This document shows, one piece after another, positions 1 through 34,107 of a stretch of 64,000 nucleotides of DNA. This DNA is from Pogona vitticeps (lineage: Eukaryota; Chordata; Lepidosauria; Squamata; Agamidae), in the NCBI RefSeq assembly GCF_051106095.1, contig NC_135784.1, positions 148,401,428-148,465,427 on the forward strand. The letters run 5' to 3'. Made by a program: the position numbers and the translations under genes. Below the pieces are notes generated by a model, which saw nothing but the letters and a program-made list of their open reading frames with translations, was not told the DNA's origin and made no database searches. Positions within the stretch are counted from its first letter, which is position 1, and every line of letters starts with the position of its first letter.

Positions 1-104
1 GACAGACAGGAAGCTGCAATAGCCAGTGGCCATGTGGCTCTGCACAAGAGTAACGAAGCAGTCTGCGTTTGTGAAGCATGTATTGGAGAAGGAGGGAGAC
101 TTCA

Positions 105-305
<201 letters not shown>

Positions 306-1037
306 TCAAGTGGATGAGATGATGAGATTTAAAAATGAACAATGAGTGCACAAAATAAAAACTAATACTGCAGTCCTCCAGTCCTTAGGACCGTACTGTA
401 ACATACTTTGAATCTACTTCTCCAATGGAAGGAGATTTACTTTGGAGGCACTCATCTGACTGATGGTGGAAAAACTCAGTCTTTGTTATAGCTCCAGTGG
501 CAGTAAAGGCAACAAGTGGGCATTCTGGGGACATGTCACAGGCAGATTGGGGGAAGCTTTGGATCTGCTTGACCCCAGATATACTCTAGCAGTGGGACTA
601 AACTATAGTAATACTAGAGTTGTTGTGATTTATTTTCTCTTCCATGGGAATGGGGCTGAGGGACTGCACTCCTACTTTGGGTGATAAAAGCACAATAGGA
701 CTCATAACATGTTTCCTCTTCCCCACACACTCTCCTAAGATTTCTAGGAGTAGTTCAGGATACCATGTAGTAAATTCTTGCATAAGAATGATGACAAAAT
801 TTGTTTTTTAAATCCAAGTTATTTGAATTGACCTAAGTCTTTGACATTTATAGAGCACTCAGACATCAAGGAAACTCACCAAAGTAATCAGATGGTGCAA
901 GTCTGCCCACTTCAACAAATTCTTCATGTTCTGACCTGCGCTGTAACACAGCAGCTGTACCCTTTAAACAATAGATTGTTAAGTGAGTTAAGTCCACAAA
1001 AGCAACCATTTTGTAACAGATTTAGGAAACAAAGCAA

Positions 1038-1246
1038 AGCGCGCTGTTTATATACCGCCCCATAGTGCTTAAAGCACTCTCTGGGAGGTTTAAAAGTTAA
1101 TTATGCAGGCTACACATTGCCCCCTCAGTGAGCTCAGAAGGGTAGAAGGCAGCCTTGAGCCAACTACCTGGGACTGAAGCAGGTCATGAACACATTTTGG
1201 CTGCAGTACAGCAGTTTAACCACTGTGCCACAAGGCTCTCTGTCTA
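1038..1246 (-). repeat. tRNA-derived SINE, antisense
   Basis: Read on the minus strand, the copy begins with a tRNA-like head (GTGGCACAGTGGTTAAAC, an A-box type segment), followed by a degenerate B-box region and a body ending near the plus-strand words CTTAAAGCACTCTCTGGG. This layout is familiar from squamate tRNA SINEs. The B-box is decayed, so the copy is probably old. The family name is not certain. Confidence 0.6.
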
Positions 1247-1357
1247 AACAGAAGCAATCCTTGCAAACAACTTGGTTTAAGCTGTCCCTTTAGCTCAGAG
1301 GTTTACTCAAAGGGAATTTAGCAACATTGTATGTAATTTGAAAGCATACCTCACAAG

Positions 1358-1427
1358 TAAATAAATAAATAAATAAATAAATCATTCATTCATTCATTCA
1401 TTCATTCATTCATTCATTCATTCATTT
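1358..1427. repeat. compound microsatellite (AAAT)n(CATT)n
   Basis: Uninterrupted AAAT/TAAA units run directly into about eleven CATT units. Confidence 0.95.
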
Positions 1428-1681
1428 TGCTGAATTTAGAACTGTTCTCTTTTTAAAACAACTCTGTTCTCAAACTTCTCAAATCTATATTGCAGAAAGA
1501 AATATTCAGGTTACTGCTGGTGCCAGTAGCTCGTATTTCACATTAGGTCAAAAGAACAAATGTTCATACAACCAGCATGTAAATACTATACAGTTAAAGC
1601 AGTGGACTAACATTACGTGGAATATAGCACACTCCAAAGTTACAGAAACCAAATGACGAAAACAACTTAAAACAAGTATTA

Positions 1682-22392
<20,711 letters not shown>

Positions 22393-22401
22393 TGCTGCTA
22401 T

Positions 22402-24480
22402 CTAAAAGAAACAATGCATTTAAAAAACCTTTAAAAAGATGTCCTACTGCTTTGGTAGCAATATTATTGCACTCATATTTTTTAGCACACACAGCAAACA
22501 TACACTCTAACTTGTTTACAGCTAATTAGCAACAAAGGAAACATGAGGCACTTCCAAAATAAATTCATGTTCAGTACTTCTGTCTATGCCCTTAGCCACC
22601 AGTAATTAAGAAAACCATAAGAGAAGAAATAAGCAAAGATATATATTCAGTTACCTTACAAGTATCACTATCTTCCAGCCATACATACCAGCTAACATAA
22701 TAAACCAAAGTAAAAATAAAATATTGCATTTAAATGCCTGTTTCTTCTCTGAAAACAGTTACCAAAATAAATAAACATTCCATAATGCTTTATATCACTT
22801 ATGAAAATAAGGTTTTGTGAAACTGAGAATGCATTTTCCAACTGTACAACACTTACTTGAGATACAGCTAACAGGAACAACTACAGGTATGCACAGAATT
22901 TAAAGGAGAGGATGTTGATCCCAGTATCACCTTTCAAGAAGGAAGGAAGAAGGAAGAAAGTGAATAACTTAAACTCCCAAGTGTTACTGTCCTATTAATA
23001 CATGCTTTCCTAGGTGACATATTTAGACACACTGCACATATGGCAATACACTTGTGATAACAAATATATCCCTCTAATTTCTGTTACTGAGGGTTATACA
23101 AGGACTAAAGACAATGCTGAATTGCCCATTCCACTCCAAACACATTGCATTATTGTCAACTAATCTGTAGTGTAAAGGTTACAGTACACCAAAACTGCAC
23201 ATTACACCCTAAACCCATTGCATTTTGTTATGGGTAATCATTGCAAAAAAGTCTAAAGGTTGCACTACACCTGTTTATGATCAGACAGTACACACATGCC
23301 CATGTGGCATTCACACTGAGTTGCTTGAAGTTCTACAGTTACCCCTTTTGTTTTGACAACTTGCATAACGAAGGTTCATAATAAATTCCTTAATTAACTG
23401 CCCCAAAGTAATTCCATGGCTTCATGATAGCCTGCACATTTGTCTGTGGAAAAAACATTCACACTGCTGATAGAAAACATCAAATATCACTGCTCAAACA
23501 CCACTGCTAAAGTACCATACAAGAAGAGTCTCTCGAATAGATAACCTCAGTTCTGCAAAGCATGCTACTTAGCAAAGTAAGTCTCTACCACAGACAGTTA
23601 CTGAATTTCTTTTAACGAGGGCAAAGCCAAATATTTTTGCAGCCTGATACCATCACCAACTGGAAAGTAATATCTGATGCAGAACTTTGCATTTCTACCA
23701 GTCTTCCCAATGTGAAGGGGAAAAATACAAGTAAATTCCACATCCAAGATCACTGATAGGTTCTGAAAGCACTGCCTTTGACAAGGAAAACCAAGCCAGG
23801 AGTCCTCATGCAATTCCTTTGTAAACATACTTGTAGTCATGTTTAAACGTCAAGCAAATAACAATCTGGTTGCAAGTTAGTTGACAAAGTGGAAAGGGGT
23901 CCTATGGTTTTACTGAAACACCAGATACAGTATAATCAATGCAACACCTAAAAACTTGTTTATCACTGCATTTGCCATTTACAGCATATCTTCTTTCAAA
24001 TCTCCTTCCTTTTACATCCATACCCAGGAAAGTCCTACAATTCCTGGTAGAAACATAGCTCATTTAGACCTAGTATCTGCAGGAAAGGAAGATGCAGACA
24101 TTCAAGAACTCACAATTCCTGTGACTACTTCAAAAGTAGATTTTTTTAAAAAAAAAACCATCTCTCCCTCTTCATCCAACCTACACAAGAAATAATATTC
24201 AAATCTCTCTTCTCCTTCCCATCACACATAATATGAAACATACTGGAAGACCCATATAATGAATTTTTTATGACAGAAAGAACAGCTCCATTTTAAGCAA
24301 TACTGAGCAATCTTCAACTGTACTTCAGTCCATGTCTTTACTACTGATACTAATCCCATCCCCATTTCTCCCTTGCTTGTTTATTAAGTAGCTCCATTCC
24401 CAACCCAATCCTGCTTCCCTGGAATAAAGTTACACCTCAGATCAACCATCTTCTTTCCACTAGGAGGACTCACCCTCCCG
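22402..24480 (-). other. PRKAR1A: PRKAR1A intron 1
   Basis: The sequence between the 5'UTR-exon region and coding exon 2. I see no repeat that I can name and no gene; short open frames here look random. Confidence 0.65.
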
Positions 24481-25333
24481 CAAACGTACATGCAACCCCT
24501 CGCTTAGACGGTTCAGGAGCACTGAAAACGCTTCCCCAGCCCTGCTTCCAGGATTTTGCACTCCCGGGAAGAAGGAAAGGCCTCAACAACACCTTTAAAC
24601 CAAAGGATTTTCTCTCTGCCTACATGGCGTCACCCTCCACGTACACCCTTCTCGTCCTGAAGGTAGTAGCTCTGTATGCTGCAGCTACGTGATCCAGGAG
24701 CCCCTCGGCCCCCCGAATCGGCTCTCCGCACACCTCTAGCCCGGACTCCCTTCCCACTCCTGAAGAATCATGGAGTACCGTCCCCTCTCCACCCGGCCTG
24801 GCCTGCCCTGCCCCGCCCCACCCCCTGGGCAGGGTACTTTGAAACAGAAGGTGCCCGCCCCAAAATCTCCACCGCCGCTCCCTGCAAGTGCCCCCCCGTC
24901 CCCTAGTTGTTCCCCCCACCGCTCCCTCCTTCCCTCCCTCCCCCTACCCCACCCGGCCCGGCCTTCCCTAAACGGTTTCTCCCCTCATGCCCTAGCAGAG
25001 AGGGATCCCTGCCGCCGCCGCCTCCTCTCCCGCCACCGGCCTCACCTGAGGTGAAGGAGAGAGAGAGAGAGAGAGGCCTCCCTCTGCCGCCACTTCAGCT
25101 CAGGCGTACCGGGTGGCCAGTGGCTCCCCCTCCCGCTCCCCTCCGCGAGGGCTTTGGGCCCAAGCGGGACTTACCCCCGGGGGTCAGGGCGGCAACTCCC
25201 TGCCTGGGCCTCTTCTCTGGCCCCCCTTCCGCCTCCTCCTCCTCTCCTGCCCCGACTTCTGGCCTGCTCTTTCTCTGCCTCAGCAATCGCTCCCACCGGA
25301 AACCCTGATCCCTCCGCCAATCGCCGCCCGGCC

Positions 25334-25341
25334 TGACGTCA
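25334..25341. promoter_or_regulatory. cAMP response element (perfect palindrome)
   Basis: TGACGTCA, the full CREB/ATF site, lies about 160 bases upstream of the donor at 25174 on the minus strand. Confidence 0.75.
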
Positions 25342-25368
25342 ATGGGCCTCGTTCTCACTTGCCGAACC

Positions 25369-25382
25369 GTCACCCAGGCAAC
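25369..25382. promoter_or_regulatory. RFX-type X-box
   Basis: GTCACCCAGGCAAC fits the GTYNCC-N2-RGNAAC pattern of RFX factors. It lies between the two CREs. Confidence 0.45.
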
Positions 25383-25508
25383 CTTAAAGGGGAAGCGCCA
25401 CGGTCTCCCCCCCCCCACCGCACGGTCGCCTCCCGCCAAAGGGGACGCGAAGAGCAGTGAAAAATTGCCGCCAAACGTCAGTCGGGCCTGTCCCTTTAAA
25501 ACGCCGGC

Positions 25509-25516
25509 TGACGTCA
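25509..25516. promoter_or_regulatory. second cAMP response element (perfect palindrome)
   Basis: TGACGTCA again, 175 bases from the first copy, with a half site ACGTCA near 25475. Confidence 0.75.
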
Positions 25517-28500
25517 GAGCGCTCGTTGAAAGGGAGCAGTCACCCTCCTCTCCCCGTGCCCACAAAGGGGGAGGGGGGGAGAAAGAAAGAGGGATGCGAT
25601 GGAGAGCGAAAGGAATGCCAGCCAGGAAGGGAGAGCGCCTGCGTTCCTTTGCCGAGGGCGGGAACGCGTTACTGGCCGCTGCCGTTATTCCAGAGTAGTT
25701 ATTTCAGAACACCGGCAGAAAACGGGGAGGGGTTGCTTTGTTCGCCCTTCGCAGCCAAGCCGCAGTAGAGCGAGTTTTGTGGCTCCTTAAACGGCTTTCT
25801 AGAGAGATTAAGGGCTGCCGTCCTCGCTGCCCTTACCTGGAAGTAAATCCTTTCAGCAGGCGCTAATAAGTGTGCACGGTTATGGCTACGGGTGTTTTCG
25901 TGGGGCCGAGCACGCTTCCTCAGAGGCAGAAAGCGTCCGACCGAGGATGCTTCTCAAGCATCTCTCTCTCCAGTGAGATCCTCCTTCCTTCCAGGCTAGC
26001 CGCCGCTGACGGCGGGCTCCTTATAGTCGCTAAGGAGGACTGGAATACTTTCTTTAGCAAAACGTTAACAACTGGGAGGGACAGGGGGGATCTGTCTTTT
26101 TACCCTATTTAATAGACCCGCTTTAAAAAAAATCTTTGGTAGATCAGGAAAAAAAAACATGGATCCTTGTATCAGAAAAAGAAACGTACAGTACTTAAAT
26201 GGCCAAGTGAGAAGGCCCATGACTACAGATACAGGCTGGAATAAATAACCCTCTAGAAGAAAAGGCCCAGAAGACGTTTGTATCAATAGACCAGAAGTAG
26301 GGCAAAAAACCCGGTAGTGTTTGAGGCTTTCCTGGCTGAGGCTGTGACCGCACTTTTAACAACAAATATCATCTGATTCGGACTGGAAAAGATGGGAGAG
26401 AACACAACAATAGAGGGAATCAGATGTTTAACAGTGACATCATCTGGAGTCTTCACAAAAACTGAGCTATGTCAATATTGGGGAAATTAACTGGAGCTTG
26501 CTCCATGCATCGTCCTTGTCAGTGAGCAGTGGTATGTGACCTTAGTAATAAATAGATAACTGTATTTGTTCTGAAACTGTAGTGCCCTCCCCCACCCCAG
26601 TCGGCAGTGGTGAAGGCAAGTGCAGGACTAATTGGTAGCAAATATAAAAGAGAAAAAGAAAGAGAAAAACACAGGTAAGGCTGCTTTCCTGTTTATACTT
26701 ACCTAGAAGTAAATCCCAGTAAGGTTTATATCTGAGTAAACATGGATAACATTGCACTACTGTACACAGAAGAAATGTGAGCTCCTACTAAGTTGACACA
26801 AACTGCCTCAGTTTTTTTTTAAAACTACATATAATTCATTTTGTGTGTATTTTTGAAACAAGGCTATGCTCCTGACAATTCTTCACATTTTGTCTGATTT
26901 TGGAATGTTTTTCTTGTATAGTACCTGAAAAGCTTGTTTATTAATGTTGGTGAAGAAACATTTTTTTTCTGCCTGGTATCTGGTAGACATAGACAGATCT
27001 TCTTGGGATACAATGAAAATTATAGAAAGGTAAAAGTGGTTTTTGGTGTTCATGAGCCATCAAAGAATGAGGAAACTCCTTCTGTATTTCTTTCTGTTGT
27101 TAGCAGCAACACAGCTTTGAACCATATACTTAGCTCTCATTGGTAGCAAGCCAACAGGTAATATGGCAGAGTCTTCACTGCACCTATTTGCAATCTCGGT
27201 GAGGAACCATACTGGGGTTTTCAGCTACTGCTGTGTACTGAGGTACAAGGGGAGCAAAGGGTACATGTCTTGCGTAGGAACGATACACTCGTAGATTGCT
27301 GTGCAAAAAACCCACTTTGAATGCATGGAAATTTATGGCAGTATCAAGGGAAACAATGCTCTGCCCCAGCATTAATTTATACCTGGAATGAATGTGTACT
27401 CAAGGCTCCAGTAACTGCTTTAAATAGTACTCTAAATAGTACAACAGTCAGCCATGACCTTAGGAGCACTTAATATAGATTTCTAAGTAGTCACGTAAGA
27501 AGCATATTAAAACTTGTTTGAATTGGATAAAGCTTGAAATGGAAAATACGGGAACTGTTGGGAGAAACTGCCAGAGCAGTTCCCAGAGAAAAAAAATCTG
27601 GGTGGACTTTCAGACATTCAGTATTTTCGTTCCCCACCACCACCATTCCTTATCCTGTTCTTGTCTTCATTCCTGAAACAAAGAACCACAGTTATTTCTC
27701 TTCCTCCTCAACACTCATCTTTATTGTAAAGCCCCAAGTCTCTTTCAAGCAGCATTTTTTCATCTTAATGCATCTAGTTCACCACTGATCTTACTGGTAT
27801 TATTCCCCCCCCCCAATCAACATTCCTTTCGTTTCCATTAGTACTGTGAGATTTTCTACTGCTGTATCTACCTTTTCTTCTTTCCTGAAAACATGATTTA
27901 TTTTTAGTCTCTCACTTTGTTCTGGGAGGATAGAGTTAGGCTATGGCTCTTCCCAGCTAAAGCCATGTCCAAGGGGAGCTTTCTCTTAGCATGAATGAAC
28001 CAAAAAGCTTCTGCAGCTGAGCCTTTTAATTATGTTTTAAAAGATTTCCTTTTAAAATAACAGTTTTTGTAAAGAGAAGAAAGGGAACTTTGGATGCAAA
28101 TGCCAGTAATTTTTGCAGCCCTTTATGACCAACAAAAAGAGTAGAACTTTTGCTCCATCCAGGAAAGCCCTTACACTCCTTCTAGAGTAAACTGAAACAC
28201 GTTCACACTATCTTTACGTTTTGGAAAACAGTCATTCTGAAGCACACCTCTGCAAACATGCTTATGACTGCATTTCAAGTACTGTACCTTTAGAACTTGG
28301 ACATTTGTCCTTCGGATCCAGATACAGCACCCATTTAAACACAGTGTATCTAATTGGGAAAACAATGTTTTCCAGGCTGCAGAGAAGTGTGAGTTTGAAA
28401 TTAATTCAGAGAAAATAGACCATGTCATCATGGGACACTGGGGCTCATGACCCATGTGAAACAGCTTCCCTTTTGGGCCACTTGAACTGACTGGAACTTA

Positions 28501-29084
28501 TAAAAAAATTATAACAACTAGTATACATTTATGTATGATTCATTTCCTTTACATGTAATTCATCCAAATGTGTCCTATATAATTGAAGGGCTTTATTATA
28601 TATCTCACCCAACATAAGGCGTCCATGCGGGCAAATACTTTAAAGGGACTACATTTTCCCTTCTGGTCAACACAGCTGCCTGCATGAGATCTCCTTTGAC
28701 TGTGTGACTATCATAAGGAGTTCCTGTTCTCAATCTACCAGTATGCTAGAAGAACTACTCCCAACTATGTAGTACAAAAAGAAAAAGCTTTTTTCAAAAG
28801 GCAGAATGCTGTTAGGATACTGTAATAACCTTCAAGCATAGTATCCTGGGCGTCCTCCGGCATGCAGTTGTCTGAGCAGAAGCCCACTGAAAACAACAGA
28901 GCTTCTGCACAGACAAACACTGGGGGGGAAAATCAAACCACATTTACAAATAACTTGCATGTGCAGTAAAAACAAAGGGGCTTCTGCGTTGAGGTATCGG
29001 TGAGGCAGAGTCTGTGTTACATGATAAAGGAGCATCTTCTCCTACTCGGATTATTTCCACCCATGTTGCTCTATTGCAGCAAAA

Positions 29085-29282
29085 CCAAGAAAGAGTCCCG
29101 TGTCATCCTCAAAAATAACAAGATTTAATTGGCATAAGCCTTTGTGGACTGTAGCCCACATCTTCAGACTCTGTGCATCTTCACTCCCATGCCATGCTTC
29201 TGAATAAGTGGGCTACAATCCATGAAATCGTACGCTAGATAAGACTTGTTCGCCTTAAAGATGGCACAGGATTCTTTGCTGG
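29085..29282. mobile_element. foldback MITE (about 200 bp)
   Basis: The left arm reads AAGAAAGAGTCCCGTGTCAT and CATAAGCCTTTGTGGACTGT; the right arm carries their diverged complements (GGGCTACAATCCATGAAATC, GGCACAGGATTCTTTGCT). The whole unit can fold on itself. A related element with AGTGGGCTACAGCCCAC arms is common in reptile genomes. Confidence 0.6.
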
Positions 29283-30185
29283 CTTTCTCTCCCAGAATTG
29301 TATCTTTCTGTTCTTGACGTTGCTGGCCTGATACTTTTTGCTGCCTGAAATGGAAGTATCCTTCCCATAATTCCCCATATGGAAACAAACCAAAATGGCA
29401 GTTGTATTTTATTTCAACACTAATGTTTTCCCATCATCTTAGAGGAAACAGGCTGCTATAGGGATACTGTACCTCTATTCTAGGATCTGGTGGCGGAATG
29501 TCTGGCATGGGCTGCTGTCCACGGCATTTGCTGCCTGAGGTGGTCACCTCAGTTGGCTTAATGGCCAAGATAGCCTTGTCACTTAAGATAAACCTGAGAA
29601 GCATATTTGCTCTGGATTTTTTTCGGCTTGTCATGTAGCGTCTCTGGCGTGATCTTCTCCTGCTAGCAGGATGAGGCAAGAGATGGACAGTGTCACATCA
29701 GGCTGCACTTGAGGAGGGGGGCATTGCTTTACTTAATGCTTTCTTATTTTGAAAGCAAAAATAGTGAACTCTGCTATTACAAATTGAGAGAAGAACAGGC
29801 AACAACTTTTTTAAACAAAAATTACATATATATATTTACATGGAAGGAGAGATCATGAAAAAATATTTCTTAGTAAATTTGAAAATATTTGGAGGAGAAG
29901 ACGTTTGTACACAGTGTTTAGCATTCCACCTTCACTCCCACAACCACACCATACCACCCATTATCAGCATTTGGAAATACACTCCACTGGCTCCATGTCA
30001 AAGAGTAGACTGTGTCCAGCACAAATTAATTGGTGGGAATATGGTATTTATCTCTCAGGGCCTCAGTGATGCAAAGTACTGTTCCATGTTGACATCTCCA
30101 GCACCTAGTTTGCTGTGCAGAGCCTCCTCTTTGATATAAAACTGCTGGAATGTACATATTTCCAACTGCTGATAATGGCTGGGCT

Positions 30186-30187
30186 GT

Positions 30188-30247
<60 letters not shown>

Positions 30248-30255
30248 GAGAGAGC
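30186..30255. repeat. compound microsatellite (TG)n(AG)n
   Basis: About thirteen TG units pass directly into about twenty AG units with one interruption. Confidence 0.95.
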
Positions 30256-31659
30256 TAGCTGTGTCATGGAAAGAGAGCTGGGCAAGAAGATAAGTACAGT
30301 ATGCTCCTTTTCTATCAGCAGCAATCTGGTTATGTAGCAGCTTTTATATCTTTATAACTTAACGAGGGATGACTCCACTCTTTCCTTAGTATAATTAACT
30401 TTTTAAAAAACTTTCATAGTTACCAGGGTGGACTTGTTAAATGATGGAAAAAAGTATCATGTGATTCAGCTGGTGCTGACTCATGACTTGTGCTTTGTTG
30501 TGCATGTTTAGAGTATGATGAGTACCAGAGATTTGCAGCTTATACCCATCACGTTTTTGCCTTTTTAAAAAATGGTGCTTTTGAGAAACGGCAAGCTGCA
30601 GAGTTCCTTATTAAAATTTAAAATGACAGCAGTAATGAACTATGGAGGGTGACCTGTTACGAGATGATAAAGAAGCGAGTTATTTTTGAAATTAATTCAC
30701 CAAGTTCCAATAAGGAAATAAATATTAGTTGTTGGAGGTGTTTTAAAATTTGGTAGTAGGGGTGGGTCATAGCTTCGGTGGGAGGTGGATAGGGCTCCCT
30801 TTGACGTTTTTGGGTGGGGCGCCTCCTCCCTCTGCAACCTCTGCATCTACCCTGCATAGGAGTTCCTTCTGGTTTTAAGTGGAAAAGTTAAACAATAAGC
30901 AGAGGACTCTCCCCCCCCACCCCGTGAGTAGATCTTTGAGCTGTTCTGCTAGTAACAGTGAAGGAGGGCAATGACTGATGACTCAGTCATCGGTGAGATA
31001 CAGATGACTGACCTGTGGCATGGATCCCCGCAAGTGGCAAGACAGTAAAGATTTGTGGCACACCTGGAGGCTGACATGCTCACAATTTATTTGCAGGGAG
31101 GTTTATTTCACAAGGTGGAAAATGTTCAAAGCACCTTACCCCATGTGGTGCCTTCCACTTGAGTCCAACTGCAATTTCCATCTCCCCCGGTCATCACTAA
31201 CAATGCTGGCTGAGAATAATGGGAGCTGTAGTTTTGACACATCTGCCAGGCTCTGGTTTGGGAAGGGCTTTAAAGTTTTGGTCAGCCACCTAATAAAGTC
31301 CAGGCGTAGATAACATCCTGTCACCCTAATGGCTTTGTAATTCTCTTCTTATCAGTTATTGCTGAGAATTGATGCAGTAGGTTAATCCTATGATAACGCA
31401 CCTGCATGAAATAGCCTCCATAGATCAAACAGACCAGACAGAACTTCAGCCTCAAACACAAATTCTTTTCATCAGCAGCAACCAACTCAACCGTGATTGT
31501 TGTCTTATTGAACATAAGCAGTCAATATGAATTTGTGAGCTAGTGCTCAAAGCATCCTGCATCCATTACAAATTGTTGCACTTGAGCTGATGTAAAAAAG
31601 CAATATTTTTTTAAACCAGTGGTGATTATTCCATCTATATTGACGTAGTTAGGGGACAT

Positions 31660-32460
31660 CAATAATTTAATAATTTAGGTAGATGAAATCATCTTATTGG
31701 CAGAAGGCAGTGACCTGAAATGACTTTTAGTGAAAGTAAAAGAAGAAAGTGCCATAGCAGGACTGCAGTTGAACTTGAACATTAAGACCAAAAAATAAAA
31801 GTAAAAGAAATCCCAACTATAGAAGAACTATACAACTTTAGTGTTATCAATGAAGAAATTTAAATAGTTAGAGATGTTGTATACCTTGGTTCAATCATCG
31901 ATCCAAATGGAGATTGCAGCCAAGAAATCAGAAGAGGACTGAGACTTAAAAGGGCAGCAACAAAGGAATTAGAAAATATAATCCAGTGTAAGGATGTGTG
32001 ACTGGAGACCAAGACCAAGATAATCCACACTCTTGTATTTCTGATCACCATGTGTGGATGTGAAAGATGGATAGTTAAGAAAACTGAGAGGGGAAATGTA
32101 TTAATTTGAAATGTGCTGGAGGAGAGCTTTGTGGATACACTGGACCGCTAGAAAGACAAACAAGTGGATGCTAGATAAAATCAATTCTGAACTACCTGTG
32201 GAGGCAAAAATTGTTAAAAGTGAGACTGTGCAGCTTTGGGCACATCATGTGAAAGCAGGATTCTCTGGAAAAGACAATAATGCTGGGAAAGGCAGAAGGC
32301 AGCAGGAAAAGAGGAAGACCAAATAGGAAATGGACTGACTCCTTAGAGGAACCCGTAAGCTTAAGTTTACAAAAGCTGAGCAGGGCAGTTGATGACCCTC
32401 ATTTTGGGGATCCCTCATTCAAAGGGTCGCTAGGTTAGGAGACATGCACATGTGAACTGT
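31660..32460 (+). mobile_element. RTE/BovB-like LINE remnant (old)
   Basis: Decayed pieces VYLGSIIDPNGDCSQEIRRG and MCWRRALWIHWTARKTNKWM correspond to the FLGSxITxDGDCSxEIKRR and CWRRLLRVPWTARR blocks of BovB. There are many stops and frame changes, so this is older than the copy at 6945. Confidence 0.7.
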
Positions 32461-33495
32461 GCTCAGAATGGGAAGAGAAGAAAGTAGTAGCATCTGCTTC
32501 ATTAACGTGGCTTGAAGGCGCCTTAGCCATCTCAGGCCATAAGAATTATGATACAGTAATGATACAGTAATTTCAAAGGATCCCAAACTTTATTTTCACA
32601 TCTAATGAAACATACAAAACCAAAGATAAATTCCTATGTCCAATAATAAAATAATAAAATCCCAGGAAAAAAATGTTAAAAGCAGCTATTTAATGCCATA
32701 CACATTTTTTAAAAGCTTAGAAACTCAGGAGGCAATATGATTAGTCTATCAGCCATTAAAACCTTGCTGAAATAAAGAGATAGCTTTGTGGGAAGTAGAC
32801 AGTTTTAAAATTGTGGCTATGTGGATTTGCAGCTCTGTATGTTGTGTACCAGGATGGTTGTGTAGAACTCGGTGTGAGCTGACTTTCTGGAACACACAGA
32901 ATGCCACTCTGTCAGGAGTGTGTAGAGAACAACGTTGCATTTCTTCTTGCATTGTTCTTGGTCACATGTAACACCCTGTGGTTTCTGCGGGCCAAGTCTA
33001 AGCCATAGATGTGAGACTCAGGGAGAAATCCTGAGAAAGCACCCTCGGTTGCTAGATGCAAACAGAATAAGATGTTGTTATAGGATTCTTTCTCTTTTTA
33101 AAGGACTTGAACCTTTGTTATTGTTACAATTGGTTTATCTTGCTTAGATCTCTTCAGCTCTTCCCGGTCATGGCTTTGATATTTTGAGGCTTGCTGTGAA
33201 GCCCACCCCGTGGCTATCTCAACCAGAAATTGGTTTAGTCCCACAATCTTAATTATGTTGGAAGTTAATCATTTGCAGTGGGCTTGCTGTCAGGTGCCTA
33301 TCTGGTCTCCCTTCTCAGAAAAGAATGGTTGTGAGGTTGAACTGTCACTAGATGGCAATATTCATTACTAGTGCATCTTTAAACAGCGTTCATTGATTGA
33401 GCTGCTGGCCACCTATGCATCTTGAATTGGATACAACCATAGAACCCTACATTTTTTTCAAGTATACACCCAGGTTAAATATGCAACTATAAGAG

Positions 33496-33650
33496 AGCTG
33501 GGGTGGTGTAGTGGACTGAGTGACAGACTCAAGCATGGGAGACCTGGATTCTAATCACTGTTTGGCCAAGGAAATCAGCAGAGGCTTGGGACTGGTACAA
33601 CCACTCACATACCTGGAGAACCCGATTGGGATTGCAATTAACAGTACCTA
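33496..33650 (+). repeat. tRNA-derived SINE
   Basis: GAGCTGGGGTGGTGTAGTGG and a B-box-like GACCTGGATTCTAATCACTG show a tRNA-like head, followed by a SINE body (GGCCAAGGAAATCAGCAGAG). Confidence 0.55.
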
Positions 33651-33794
33651 ATAATGTCTAACTATAAAAGTACTAGGAACACAGAAAAATGTCATATGTC
33701 AGTGGCCGGGCTGGTAGTGGAATGCTGGGAGTTGTGAGTGGGAAAACTTTGCCCATTTTTCTTTAAGTGAGTCAGACTGGATTTTTCCTAGACC

Positions 33795-33857
<63 letters not shown>
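33795..33857. repeat. microsatellite (TTTA)n
   Basis: About fifteen uninterrupted TTTA units. This may be the tail of an antisense LINE, but no LINE body is recognisable next to it. Confidence 0.95.
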
Positions 33858-33858
<1 letters not shown>

Positions 33859-34107
33859 ACTAAAGGTGTGCAGAATTGTGTTTTTGGACTACAGACATAC
33901 CAGGTGGGTATGAAGTGTTTCCTACTTTAGCTAGTGATGCCAGAAATTCTCCCTGGGATCCTCTACATGCAAACCCTGTGCTCAGAAATTGAACTAGATC
34001 TCCCTCCCACAGCAGAATATCCATGTTGCTAGTGTATGTTTGGAAAGATCTATCAGACAAATAGACGTGTTAGAGAATCAGGATTGCTTGAGTTCCTGGC
34101 CAGAGTA

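Larger units (their letters stand above)
25044..25837 (-). other. PRKAR1A: three candidate splice donors of untranslated first exons
   Basis: On the minus strand, good donors occur at 25045-25044 (CCTCAG|GTGAGG), 25174-25173 (CGGGG|GTAAGT) and 25836-25835 (TTCCAG|GTAAGG). Mammalian PRKAR1A is known to use alternative untranslated first exons joined to the same exon 2. Any of these could splice to the acceptor at 22402. Transcription starts cannot be seen. Confidence 0.55.
24480..26050 (-). promoter_or_regulatory. PRKAR1A: PRKAR1A CpG-rich promoter and 5'UTR region
   Basis: GC-rich, CpG-dense sequence lies upstream (minus strand) of coding exon 2. It contains two TGACGTCA elements, CCAATCGCCG at about 25317, an RFX-like X-box, GC boxes and three consensus splice donors. 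Open frames of up to 156 codons here are low-complexity (Pro/Arg/Gly) and have no family match that I can see. No TATA box is evident. Confidence 0.8.

Noticed and set aside
24620-25790. Open frames of 60-156 codons upstream of PRKAR1A
   Set aside because: They are Pro/Arg/Gly-rich readings of a CpG-rich promoter, present in many overlapping frames with no recognisable family.
29434-29679. Minus-strand open frame of 81 codons with an Arg/Ser-rich start
   Set aside because: I found no family, splice partner or conservation clue. The nucleotide text (GCATTTGCTGCCTGAGGTGG) looks like repeat-derived sequence.
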